Shown in pieces: positions 1 through 12,100 of a DNA stretch of 64,000 nucleotides. The position numbers were made by a program, and so were the translations under genes. The notes beneath the pieces were generated by a model. That model was not told where the DNA came from and did no database searches. It saw only the letters and a list, made by a program, of their open reading frames with translations. This stretch comes from Vanilla planifolia (Eukaryota; Streptophyta; Magnoliopsida; Asparagales; Orchidaceae): contig CM043872.1 in the NCBI GenBank assembly GCA_023846275.1, positions 24,351,670-24,415,669 on the forward strand, in the 5' to 3' direction. How positions within the stretch are numbered: the stretch's first letter is position 1; every line of letters starts with the position of its first letter.

Positions 1-189
1 GTTGAGCCCGTAGCTCCCACAAGTATGCCAATTGTTGCTCTCGGTTTTGGCATTTTCCTTAGTTTTTGAAGCTTTTTGCAAGTGGATTCATCAACACCAT
101 AATTTGTAAAATGTCCTATATATATAGTCCACCAAAAAGCAATTCCAAACGGCTAGAAAAACGGTAAAAAAAGAAACCGGAAAATAGCC

Positions 190-920
190 GTTGCCGGAAG
201 CCCGAAAAGGAAGAAGAAGAGCAGCAGCCGTCCGATCCCACTTCAAGAATGGACGGCTGGATGGACTTCACGGCATGATCATTTCTAGACCGTCTGATCC
301 GGGCGGACTTGATCTGAACCATTTGATCCCACGCGCTGAACGAACGGCACTGATTAAAAAGCCGTTCGAAATTACTCTCGCCCGTTGGATCTGGGCGGGC
401 TTGATCTGCGCCATTGGATCCCACGCGCTGAACGAACGGCGCTGATTAAACAGCCGTTCGAAATTACTCTCGCCCGTTGGATCTGGGCGGGCTTGATCTG
501 CGCCTTTGGATCCTGCCGAAGTTATAAGGTGGGATTTTTTAGTCCCACACTGCAGAATGAAATTTGGCACACCGCTTTATAATAACTTTGCGCCGTTCAA
601 CCTGCGAGCCACTTTGGGGCTGGCTCCCCCCTTCCTTGACCGGTATTTCATCACCCGGTTCAGGTTGACTTAGCCATGCACTGTTCTTTGACCGTAGACC
701 GCGCTGAAGTTAGACTTAGCCGAGCTCCTCTCGGCAGGCTTGGCTTAGCCAGGCACTGTTCCGTTGACCGTTGACCAGCGCTAGCCGAGTTGCTCTCGGC
801 GGTCTTTGGGCGGGCTTTGCTCGCCCCTTTCGGGTCAACCAAATTTTTATTTTTTCTTCTTTTTTTTATTTCTAAAAGGCCTGGACGGGCTGTTTTGACG
901 CCGGGTCGACCCGCCCATGC
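190..920. repeat. GC-rich repeat island with tandem 92-bp unit and hairpins
   Basis: This stretch is much richer in G and C than its surroundings. A 92-bp unit starts at 314 and again at 406, and a third partial copy starts at 498 and runs to about 514; the sequence just before 314 (about 289-313) looks like the tail of a still earlier copy. Each unit carries CGCCC and GGGCG nine bases apart, which can pair. From about 670 a second, looser repeat (period about 65-75) carries GCCGAG/CTCGGC hairpins at 719-735 and 784-800. Open frames across it have no recognisable domain and follow the repeat period, so I do not call a gene. It may be part of a non-autonomous transposon or a decayed LTR. Confidence 0.75.
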
Positions 921-2880
921 TACAGTGCTTTTTCCCGAGACTTTTGCTGTTTTAGGGTATTTTTGACGAATTTTTTAGCCACAAATTTGAATATAAGTGT
1001 ATAAAAATAATTTTATATTCTTATAGTATTATAAGTTAATTAAGTGGCTATGAAAAGAAATTCGTAAAAAACGATTCCAAAATAATATTAAAAAATCAAA
1101 TACCCATGTCTATACATTTTGTCAAATATGCTTGGCCCAAAAATGAAAATTCATCATTAAATAATTTTATAATATTTTTAAATGTTAATACTACTAGTGT
1201 GCCTCATAATCTCAAGGTTTTGACATATCAAATTCAAGAGAAATAAAAAGAAATTTAATTATAAAAAATCTTGCGCATGTCTCAAAAATTCCTTGAAGTA
1301 TGTCATGACCTCAAGGCCCTTAGAGACCATTATTTTAGACATCTAAAGTACATGGCTTGATTTAATTAATTATTAACAATTTTACTTAAAAAACAAGCCT
1401 TCAATAATAAATAGCTTGGTTTTGTAATTATCACATCAAAGGGTACAACAGAAAGAATGGGTCAGTGGGTTGGTGCAGGTTGTCGAAGGTTTGTGCTGGT
1501 CATTCCAGGTTGGTGCGGGTCAAACGTGGGTAAATCAGTGTTCTAGGTCAAATTGTGTCACGTGGTGGCACGAGTTAGCTCAGGCAGTAGCAACAGATGC
1601 TGATGGCAATAAGCGACAAAATAAATTAAAAAAAATCAATGTTAAGCATTTTTTAGAATAATTTTCAATCAACATTTGTACTGAAAGACTTGTGGAACTT
1701 CTATGACACCAGCAAATGTATGTTGTGAGCTAATTTTAGATGCTTCTATGTCAGGGAAGATATGACTAATTAATGTTTTATTTGCAATGAATTTAATTAT
1801 ATTTCACCCAAAATGTTTTAAATCATAATAGCAAGCTAATGTTTATTTTTTAAGTCGAAGAAATGTGAGAGGAAAATCTTGTGTGTTAAATCTTGAGGTG
1901 AGGAGAAAAATTGGGGTTTTTTTATTTTAGTGTAAATATGTTGAGGAAAAGTTAGGAAAGGATATTTAATAATTATTTTTAATTAAAATTGTATTTAAGA
2001 AAATTTAGGATATTTCATTTCTATAGCCTCATATATGGTTGTAAAGTTAAGAATAGTTTAGAATTTGTGAAATAACATATAAATATGCTAAAAAATATAA
2101 GAGTTTTGAGAAATTTATATTTGTTATAGGATGGAAAAATAAATCAACTTAAGAAATAGATCTACACAAAACTCATGAGGGTAAATCAATTAATTAAAAT
2201 ATAAGCATGTTTTTTTATTTAAAATCCTTGTGGTATATTATAAGAATTCAATACTTCATTCCTATAATTATGACATGTAACATATTCATGTACTTGTATG
2301 TTTTTAATAAAACTTCTATGATTTTATTTCATGTTATATTCACATGAATATCAAATTATATGAATATGTTGATAATTTAACATTGATTCTCATGAAATTC
2401 TTTATTAAAACAAATGATATATACAAGTTATTGAGAAATCTTGATTTTCTTATTTATTTATAATATAAGATTTGATACTATAATTTGGTATAATACAGTG
2501 ATACAAAATACATATTTCTCTAAAATTTTTTCCCTCAACTTAAGTATGGCTTTGGGACCATATCATGTTTATTACCAATACTCTGTGTAACAAAATTAGG
2601 TAAGTAATAGATTATACTATGAGATAAGATGACGTCAGATGATATGATGATTAGTCCCATTGAGGGTTGTTATTAGATTTTTTCAAACTAACTGGGTGAT
2701 AATGCATGGTTGTATGGATTATGCTAAAGATGTAATCACAAGCTTGTTTTAAAGTTTATAAGATACTTGAGAGTAGTTTCTAGAACTATACTAGTGATGA
2801 TTGACAAGATATTAACTAATTGATATGCTTATAGGTAGAGTTATATCTATTGAAAAATTTCTAATAAGTATTGATATAGA
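921..2880. other. AT-rich intergenic sequence
   Basis: No coding signal, RNA gene or clear repeat was recognised. A slightly GC-richer patch at about 1,450-1,620 could be repeat-derived, but it has no recognised protein homology. Confidence 0.5.
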
Positions 2881-3718
2881 TATGATATGATATTTGAACA
2901 AAAATAATAATTAAGAAAAAATAAAAACTAAAATAACAATAATAATTAGTTAAGAATAAAAGAGATTGAGCAAATGTTCAAATATACATAAATAAAAAAT
3001 AAATAAATATCGAATAAAGAAAATCATTTTTAATATTTTCTCTTAATGATATATTTGTTTTTTTATATCTTTCATTATTTGAGTTATTATTTGTGTTGTT
3101 TATATTTATTATTATACTACTGTGTTATTTATGATTTATCTATTAAACATTTTAAAAACTCATTCCCCATGTTTACTTTATAGGCTAGTTGAGTTCACAA
3201 CATTTAGTTGAGGATCTAAATAAGACTAAAGTTTAAATATATAGTGAGTATGTGTTAAGTAATTGAGCTTAAGGAGTGAGATTTGTCATGTGATTTGATA
3301 TAGATTATATTATATCATCTAGATTCTATGTAGTTAGTTATTATTGTATTTTAGAGTAAGAGATATGCTATATTTATGGATTTTATGAATTAGTTTGTTG
3401 TGTTTTAAATATTGTTTTAATTTAAATATTTTATGTAAGTAATGGATTTTTATTGCACATGTATTATAAAATATGAAAATATATGCAAAGGTGAATGTTA
3501 TATTTTAAAAAATGAATAATTTATAAAGGAGAATTCTTTATTTGTTTTATAGTTTTTAAAAATTTTAATTATTATATAATAGTAAATAAGTATAACACGA
3601 GATTGTAATTGGATTGCACATCGTTTCCCCTATCTGAGTGTAGGTAGGGGCATGATAGATTGTGAGAGAAAATTGAATGTTACATTAAGAATTCTAGCAG
3701 TTTTGAGGGTTTCAGAGC
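2880..3718 (+). mobile_element. Probable 3' end of a decayed gypsy-type LTR with primer-binding site
   Basis: The segment is collinear, at low identity, with about 37,570-38,290: both share a TTATTTATGATTTATC block followed by matching motifs and end in a TTTCCCC...GGCATGA stretch. At 3,707-3,718 the sequence GGGTTTCAGAGC differs at two positions from TGGTATCAGAGC, the usual primer-binding site for initiator methionine tRNA that follows the 5' LTR of many plant retrotransposons. This fits an LTR ending near 3,700 with the element interior to the right, but no gag or pol could be read there. The call rests on two weak signals together. Confidence 0.4.
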
Positions 3719-3793
3719 AACAAGGAGATTAGAGTTCGACCATGAGTTGTTTAGATTATTTGAAATTAGATGTTACATGAGTTTAGCCTATGT

Positions 3794-3794
<1 letters not shown>

Positions 3795-3827
<33 letters not shown>
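3795..3827. repeat. (GA)n microsatellite inside a purine-rich tract
   Basis: About 16 uninterrupted GA units. The tract continues as an imperfect A/G-rich stretch to about 4,560. The Glu/Arg/Lys-rich open frames there are by-products of the composition, not genes. Confidence 0.95.
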
Positions 3828-3830
<3 letters not shown>

Positions 3831-4890
3831 ATGAGAGGTTTTGCTCAGTTCATTTTGAAAATAGAAGACGAGAGGAGAGAAGTAGCCCTGTCATCAAGAA
3901 AATAAGAGAGAATAAGTATGGTTGTCAAAGGAGAAAAGTCATCAGGAGGAGAAAGGCTTTTGTTTCTTATGGAAGAGAAGAGAGAGAGCTAACATAAAGG
4001 AAGAGAAGAGAGAGAAGATAAAGACAAAGTTGCAAAGAGGGGAGCGAAAGGTGGAGAGAAAGAGTCATTGGGGGAGAGAAAGAGATGAGGAGAGAGAGAG
4101 AGAGTCATTGATGCTAAGAGAGATGTGAGAGAAGGAGAAAAAAGTTTAAAATGTGAGAAGAGAAATAGAGAGAGGAGTAGCACTAGGGATAAAAAAAAGA
4201 AAAAAAGAGATAGGCATTAGTAGAAAAGAGAATTGGAGAGAGAAAAAAAAAGAAAGCATCATTAGATTAAAAAAAGAAAGAGAAGCATTAAGTAGGAGAA
4301 AGTAGAAGTGTTGCTTGAAAAAAGGGGAATAGCTAACAAAAAGGGAAGGAAGAGTAATAAAACAAATTTGAAATAAAAATAAAAAAGGAGAAAAATGTTG
4401 TGAAATGTTTAAAAAAATAATAGGAGGAACCTAGGAGCTAAGCTGAGAGGAGAGAAAAAAAGAAAAAAAAAATTGTGAATTGATCATGCTAAAGAGAGAG
4501 AAAATATTTGAATAGAAGGAGAAGATTTGGAAAAACTAATAGCAACTAAGCTAGCAAGGAAAGAAAGAGTTGAACTTATAAGTAGATACACATGTACGAA
4601 ACAAATTTATTCTAACATTATTATTGTATCGTAATCAAGGATAGATAATCTTATTAAGCTTATGTGCATCTAATTATAGTATTAGTATTTATAATATAGT
4701 GATATAGGAATTGAATGAACAAAAAAATTGATGGAATGATGATTTTATTCTTATTTTACTTTTTCTACATATTTATTAATTGGTTATATGGTTTCACATG
4801 TTGTACATATTTTGATACAAATTATATTTATATATATATTTTGATATTGCTTAAAAATATTATAATTTCTTTCATATACTCATATTTGAA

Positions 4891-4895
<5 letters not shown>

Positions 4896-4977
<82 letters not shown>
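4896..4977. repeat. (TA)n microsatellite
   Basis: About 82 bases of perfect TA dinucleotide repeat, flanked by AT-rich non-repeat sequence. An open frame of alternating Tyr/Ile over it is an artefact. Confidence 0.98.
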
Positions 4978-4978
<1 letters not shown>

Positions 4979-6080
4979 CTTATTATTTCCTAAGCATCAT
5001 TTTATACTAATGTTTTAAATATTGATTTGCATAGAAAAGGGAATTATAATAAAAAAGAACATTAATACAAGATTCATTATAATGGAAATCCAAACTTAGA
5101 AAGTAAATAAAGAATTTTACTAAATTTGGATGTGCTCATAAGAGTGTATCCTATATTGTATATTTCAATGTAAGAAAATTTAAATTTTATTATTTACCAA
5201 AATATCACGCTTAAAAGATTACATCATAAGATATAATGAAGAATGAAATGAATTTGTAAATTTAAAAGTCAAAAGATAATAGATGATAAAGAAAAAGATA
5301 AACAAATAAATAGAAATAATAAACTAGCAAATGGATAATATACATTATATTAGGACGTATAATGGAGGTATTTTATTGCTATATTATTTACATGATCAAT
5401 TTATTATGTTGTATATATTATGATGTGTCACTAAAAATGTAGCTAGACTTAAAGGATATAATATTTTGTGCATATGCTATATAATTTTTTCCTATTAAGT
5501 TTTGAGTTATTTTGACTTAACATTTTTAGTATTTTGACTTAACATTTTGAGTTGTACGTACCATAGGTGCGGTTGCATGCTTTCCATCTGATCTCAAGAA
5601 TAATACCTCAAGCCTTAAATCAATCGGTGTTTCGTATGCAAATATTAAGATACTATAAGTGATTTCTGCTCTATATTCTATTTTAGACATACCATACCTA
5701 TTATTTGCGGACCTCGCACATGTCATACGTGATGCTCAAAGTATCGTAGGTAAAAAGGTATATATATATTTTATTGTTAAAACATCGATTTTTATTTATT
5801 TGATGAATAGTTGATTCGCATTAAAAATAGTAGTACAACAGGCTATTAGCCGGAACGATCAGCATTTGTCCTAAAACTGGTGTGGGATAACAATCGACGC
5901 CGGTGATGCTCGTTGTTCGGGTGGTTTAACCCAGGCTCTCGAGAGTGAGTTATCGGAGAAATTGAATTAGCTAACACCTGCTTGACTGAATGTAATTATC
6001 TTCTATATTAAGCTGACATTTTGATTTCGAGGGGTGTAGTTCTCCAAATTTTCTTGTAGGTTGTAGCTTCCCTCGCAGAA
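4978..6080. other. Intergenic sequence and presumed BIN4 promoter/5' leader
   Basis: The left part is AT-rich without signals. From about 5,830 the GC content rises towards the BIN4 start codon, which suggests that the transcribed leader begins here. I see no unambiguous TATA box or other core element that fixes the start of transcription. Confidence 0.4.
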
Positions 6081-6082
6081 CT

Positions 6083-6133
6083 ATGGAGATGGTCCTTGCG
6101 CACAGCCGCATTTCAAAGCAAGTGCAGCCGTAG
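6083..6133 (+). other. Upstream open reading frame in the BIN4 leader
   Basis: An ATG at 6,083 opens a 16-codon frame that ends in TAG at 6,131-6,133, 11 bases before the BIN4 ATG. If the transcript begins upstream of 6,083, ribosomes would meet this frame first and the short spacing would make reinitiation inefficient. The peptide itself resembles nothing I know. Its relevance depends on where transcription starts. Confidence 0.4.
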
Positions 6134-6144
6134 CACAAAAAGCT

Positions 6145-9100
6145 ATGACCATTTCCCGCGAAGAGTCTCCGGATTGGATTCGTGAATTCAAGGTTTGACT
6201 TAAACTTCCTCGTTTTATTCATTCTTTGTCATCTGCGGATCGCGAGTTAGAGATTTGATCTCAACCTGTTTGTTTTCTTGATTCAAAATTCATTCGCATA
6301 CCGCTACTGGATTACTTGTTTGCATGTCATTTTTGACCTGTTTCTTTGAATCTTTGGACCACCATCCTCTTAGATAAAGTGATTATTACATTTTTTGTTG
6401 TTTGTAATGTACTAGGGGAGTTCTTTTTTCCTTCAATAGGAGGTTTAGGTGGGTGGATAGATGATTGGGGAGATTTGGTCATCTTTTATGTTATTTGTGT
6501 TTTTAGGGAACCCCTAGCCTGCATTGATACTAGTGGGCATGATTATTGTTATCATGGATTATTCCTAGATTCAATGCAGCATACAAGGCGATTAAATGAA
6601 AGGTTATGCCTTTCACAAAGTAGTAAGTCAATTGATTACACCTAAATAGTGAGGGTTATGGGGGAAAACAAGGAAAATCTAGGCCTTAAGCTAAGTAGCC
6701 TAGCCTAACAAAATAGGCATAGAAAGCTTCCATGAAGTGCTTAAGCTCTCTAGTGCACAAATACCTTGAAATAGCTAAATAATTGTGTGTTAGTGTGCTC
6801 CTTAATGTAAACAGAAGGATAGCATATGGGCTATATACATGGTTAAAAAGTAGGAACTAAACAAATTCCTAACTATTTTTAGTATACATTAATGATTCAA
6901 CGCATAACATGCTCATCACATTAACTCCAACAATTTAGTAATATTAGAACAGCAAACTTATGGAGAAATGCATGCACAATGAAGTTGAAGGGAAGCTCAT
7001 TGGAAATGGAAAATCAATTTGCACAATTGAGAGTTAATGTAAACATTGCAAGCTCTATAGACAAATGGTGCAATAGGAAGCACTCAAGACAAGGATGGGA
7101 ATCATAAACAAGCATTGGACTCTAGAATGTGGAGAGTGAAGGCACTAAAACAACACATGTTTGATCTGAGTTGAATTGTCAAGTAAAACTCTAAGAAAAT
7201 GAAGCCTTATCTAAAAATTTTGTAAGAAATCCAGAAGCTATTTTCTAATCTGCTCAAGTTGAGCATAAAACCTTTTGGGTTGGTGCTTGAAGTTCATTCA
7301 AAGCAGATAATAATTATTGGGGGAGATTTTTGATGGATAACAATCACAATTTAATAGATAAGATTGACAATCTATGTCGTATTGATCATTATGGCATTTT
7401 AGATTAAGGTTTAAGTCACTAATCGATTGCCTTGAGTAGTAAAGGAATCGTTTGAGCTTTTAACGGAGAGCAAAATTTTGATTGGTTTTGGAATTAGCCT
7501 CATTTCTTGCAAACATGTCAAATCCTTTCCAAATTGGCTGAACACGACCAAAATAGGTCTAAAGCATGCACTGCTCCACTGAAACTTATAAGACTAATAC
7601 ATCAATATGTGAGAGCACTGATATGTCAAGATGCAATCATGCAAGATTCATAAAAATTGTCCTAACATACAACACATAACAAAATTATTGAAATAAAGTT
7701 CATATAATAATATTGTCAAGACGTATCCTTTGATTAAGAATGATTTTGTTAACTGTAGTGTTCTAATTGTTGTCTGGTGCAACTAAATCTCTTAAGCTAC
7801 TCGTCAAATACTGTGAAAGAAATCCTACTACATGACTTTGGTCCATACCATTAATATGGATGGATTATTGAGCTTTTTATACTTGATTATGCTTCTTTCT
7901 TCTTTATTTTGTCTTTAAATAGGATCACATATTTTTTTATTAAGGCAATTTTTCAGTGGTAGTAGTCATGTAGCTAGTGCAGGTGGTGTTGTTAGAGGAA
8001 TATAGCTGGGAAGAAAGCTTTATAGCAAAAGAGGAAGTGTCCCTACAAAAGAGGATGAAAATTGAGTTTAGGTGACTCAACAGGTCACATGATGGGGGTT
8101 TAACCACGAGTACCATCTGGGGATTGACATAGTTTGCTATTGTTTTAGTGAGTCAATGGTTAGAGTATGCAATGAAGGAAACCAGAATCTTTGGAAAGCA
8201 ACTGGGAAATTTCCAACTCAGTATTAGTATATCAACTGCATGAACGAAGATATTTTAAATAGAGTTTCATCATAGACTAATGGTTGCTTTGAATAACTTG
8301 AACTAAAGAAAAACTCATTCAAAACTTGAGTTCAAATTAAAATAGACAAATCTAATAAATTCCGTCAACTATTTAAATAAAAGCTATAATAAATTAAATT
8401 ATTTGAAGCAAATGTGATGTTGCATTGCAAGATTGGATATTTGAATGGAGGATTTCTGCTGTCTAAGCGATTGGGAAAAGATGCCTCTTTTGCTATCTTT
8501 TTGATGTAGGTGATCACTCATCCAATAAACATTTTTGACTTCTGATCGGTTTGAAAATCTCTTGTTGGAAATGGTCTTGTGAAATCCAAGGCGGTTCTTG
8601 GATGGCTGTGCTTAGAAAAATAAGTTGGGGCCTTGAAAAACCCAACAATGCCTCTAAAAGCTGGTCATGACCTTTTTGGGAAATCCAGTCTTGTCTTAGG
8701 AGACCTGTTTTGGTCTCAAGAAGCGTGGTTCATCATCGTATTTTGTACCTTTCTTTTTAAAAGAATTCAACCTCAAGTTTAGAGAGGTATTTCTTACAAC
8801 GATAGAAGGTTGTCAACATCTTTAGCGGCCTGAATAAGTAAAACTTTGGCATCAACAATTAATAATTAAGTTGATGTCACAAGGAACATAGTAACCATAA
8901 ATCATTAAGAAGCTTATCAAAATAAAATAACATCTCTAATTGAATGCATGTCCATATTCTAGGGTATGTTGATACAAATGGTGGCTTTAAAGTATTCCAA
9001 TATGTAAACAATCTGTCATACAATATAAATTAAATTCCTTATACATAATAAATACAAATAACATGTTTTTGAGATAAGGAACAAGTATGGTAGAAGGTTT

Positions 9101-12100
9101 TCTATTGGAAGAACAAATTCAATAATCTCAACATCTTAGACGTTTGGATCAATTATATAGAAAATTTGTAACAAAAGCCTACATGTCTTTAGGGTGAAGT
9201 AGATTCAAGTACAATATCTATAATATCATAATAATAAGCGATGTCTATGATTGTTTTAGTTGTAATATTAGCGAAAGAAGTAGAATATTCAAGATCATAT
9301 TTCTCAATAAATTTTAGATTAAGAAAGATTCAAAATGAAATAAAAGTCATATTTTTCAAGATTATTGATCAATTCATTAGCAATTTTTTCCTTATCATTG
9401 ATATAGTTATGATTTATATTATGGAATGGAAAGATATATCTCCTAAATTTTTGCAACCATGAGGTGGACAGGTTTGATGGTTTAAGGTGATTTAAGAATT
9501 GACAATGAACAAAAGACAATTTTGAGCACACAAATAGGCTTTCTTTTCTAAACTCCACACTAAACATTTTCAATAGTTCAAAACGACATTTTCTTAGCTA
9601 AGTTCAAGTCAATTTTAGTAAAAGAAGATATGATGCATTGTTGCATATGTTCCATAAAATTGTGACTAGAATAAAGTATGTTCCATTGAGGAATGTGATG
9701 TACAACTTTGAGTTGCTTATGGGTCCATTCACTTTTATGCCCCTTAATTTGTATTAGATTTCATTGAAGGAGGTTAGCAAGGGTTTTGGCAACATTGGTT
9801 CAATTAGGAAGTTTTATTTCTAGCCCTCTACTTTGTGATTTTGATTCATTGGAGGACAACCCAACAAAACTCCAAATTTTGGGTAAGAAGGGTTAGGCAT
9901 AAGGATTTTATATGTAGCATACTTCTTTGAATTAGTGAACTAATTCTTGCTTGGTGACATCATAGGTTTCACTTCACAAAATTGTTGAGAAGGATAGTAG
10001 TCTTTGGAGATAATAGGCTTGAATAAAATTCATGGAGTATGTTGGGAGAATGAGAAAATTTGCAACACTAATTTTTCCTAATCTTGTCTATGAATACATT
10101 AATTGTGGTGGCATCAAAAGTATTGATGTCAAAGAATGTTACCTTTAGAATGTTCCAATTGGAACTTTTGTGAAAGAAATAGTTCGATTTTGCACTCTCA
10201 AAGGTGAGACCATTCTGTTATAAATGAGTCATACCTTCTTTTGGTTCTTTTCTTTTCTTCTTGTGGTTGACCTTTAGACAACTGACCATGAAGAGAATTT
10301 TGTGAAGGAGAGGGGGAGTCATGAAAGGAAGTACCCTTAGAGATGAGTTTAGGTGTCACAAAGCAAAGAGGAATGTGTTTAGTAAGTTAAACAAATTAGG
10401 GGAGTGATTACCCAAGGTGGATGGAATAGGTAGATCTTAAGAATTCAAGTTCTCCTAGTATAAATCTTCAAGCAAGCTAGATCTTGAAGAAAACAACCTT
10501 AGGATGTTGTTGATCACTTTTAGAGTGTTTGGATGAGGAGGAATAGAAGAGAAATGAGTTGATCAAATTTCTTTGCTTGTGTTTTTAGACCAACCTGAAC
10601 TAGTTTGTCAATTAGATGCCATCAGTTTATTCTTATTGGAATCGATTGATAGACATGAATGACAAAGGAGTTGTGCTTGTGAAAAATTGTAGTTTATTTG
10701 TCAACTAATTTTTCTTTGTGGACGCCTTCATTAGAATTGGTCCTTAAACGGACTCATAGAGAGAATGGGCCAATATAGAAGAAAAATTACTCATTGTTGG
10801 TTGATGTTAGAAAGAGACATGAATTCTCTTTTTATATTTTTTAACATTATAATAAAAAATATATTTTTTTATGAATCACAAATTATTGAAGTTAAACATT
10901 CTATTTCTCTAAATAGTTTATTGAGTTGATCTTTGACCCAAGGTTTTGTAAAAATATTTGCTAGTTAATTTTTAATTGAAAAAAGAATTCTAGGCGAATG
11001 CACTCTTTTTTACACAACCCTATATTAAATGATGTTTACTTTTGATGTGTCTTACATGTGAGTGTTAAGATTAGGTGTTTTGTATAAGCATATAGCACTA
11101 GTTTTGTCACAATGCATGGTTATGTGTCTTAGATACATATTATAATCGTGTAGTTTTGTTTGAGCCATTGAAATTGTGCATAATTCTTGACTGCAATATA
11201 TTCGACTTTAGTAGTGGGAATGAACTATAATTGAATTTTGTTTACAACTACACAATGAAATGAGTAAGAGTTAAAAGAAATGGCAAGTACTCAATGTACT
11301 TTTTATATTTTTAACTCAAAAAATTGACATTGAAGTATGCTAAAAGTGTATATGAAGTGATCTTTTGCCAAGTAAATAGCATTCCATCTTTCAACCACCA
11401 GCATTCAAGCCAAGAATTCTTTCCTCAATGTGGTTTAAGTTTAGAATGGAATCAAAGGGGTTAGTGGTTATAACATCAAAAGACAAATATTTTTCTTGGT
11501 GGAAATAGCATCAATTACAAACTTTCATCACATTTGATAATCACATTAACTTATTTTTGCATTCAACTTGATAAAAACCTGTTTGAACCAAGATTTTCTA
11601 AATTTGAAGATGTTGTTATTGGTTATTTATCTTGCTAGTCTTCGAATCAAGTGTAGAATGTGTTACATTGCTCAACCTTGAGCCTTTTCCACCATTTATT
11701 CTTCAAAGCTTTATTTTCTTGCCTCTATTATCCTAAAATGCTAATTTTTTATTAGATGAACATTCGAGAATTATGTTCTTTAAAATTTGGGACCAAGAGA
11801 TTTAGTAGCAAGCTCTTTGTTAGTTGGAAGAGCATTCATTTTGATTTTTTTATTCTTATGGCAGTTCTTGCAACTTCAATTCACCATGATCTCTAACTCA
11901 CTTATCAGAATTGACATTTTGAAACCAATGGATATGGTTTTTCTATTGAGTAAATTAAACAAAATTGTCCCATTTATTTAGTTCAAGTCAAACAATGGAA
12001 GTATAAGTTTTGCCTGGTCAAGTTGCAATAACCAATTTGTATTTTTAGCTGGCTAGAACAATGCAAAGAGCCAATTTAGATCAATGTTAACAAACTTTGA

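Noticed and set aside
116-842. Several overlapping open frames of 60-102 codons in the GC-rich island
   Set aside because: They follow the 92-bp repeat and occur on both strands; no domain, splice or start context supports a protein.
3770-4183. Arg/Glu- and Lys-rich open frames near the GA repeat
   Set aside because: They are translations of a purine-rich low-complexity tract.
4715-4978. Tyr/Ile repeat protein
   Set aside because: It is the (TA)n microsatellite read in frame.
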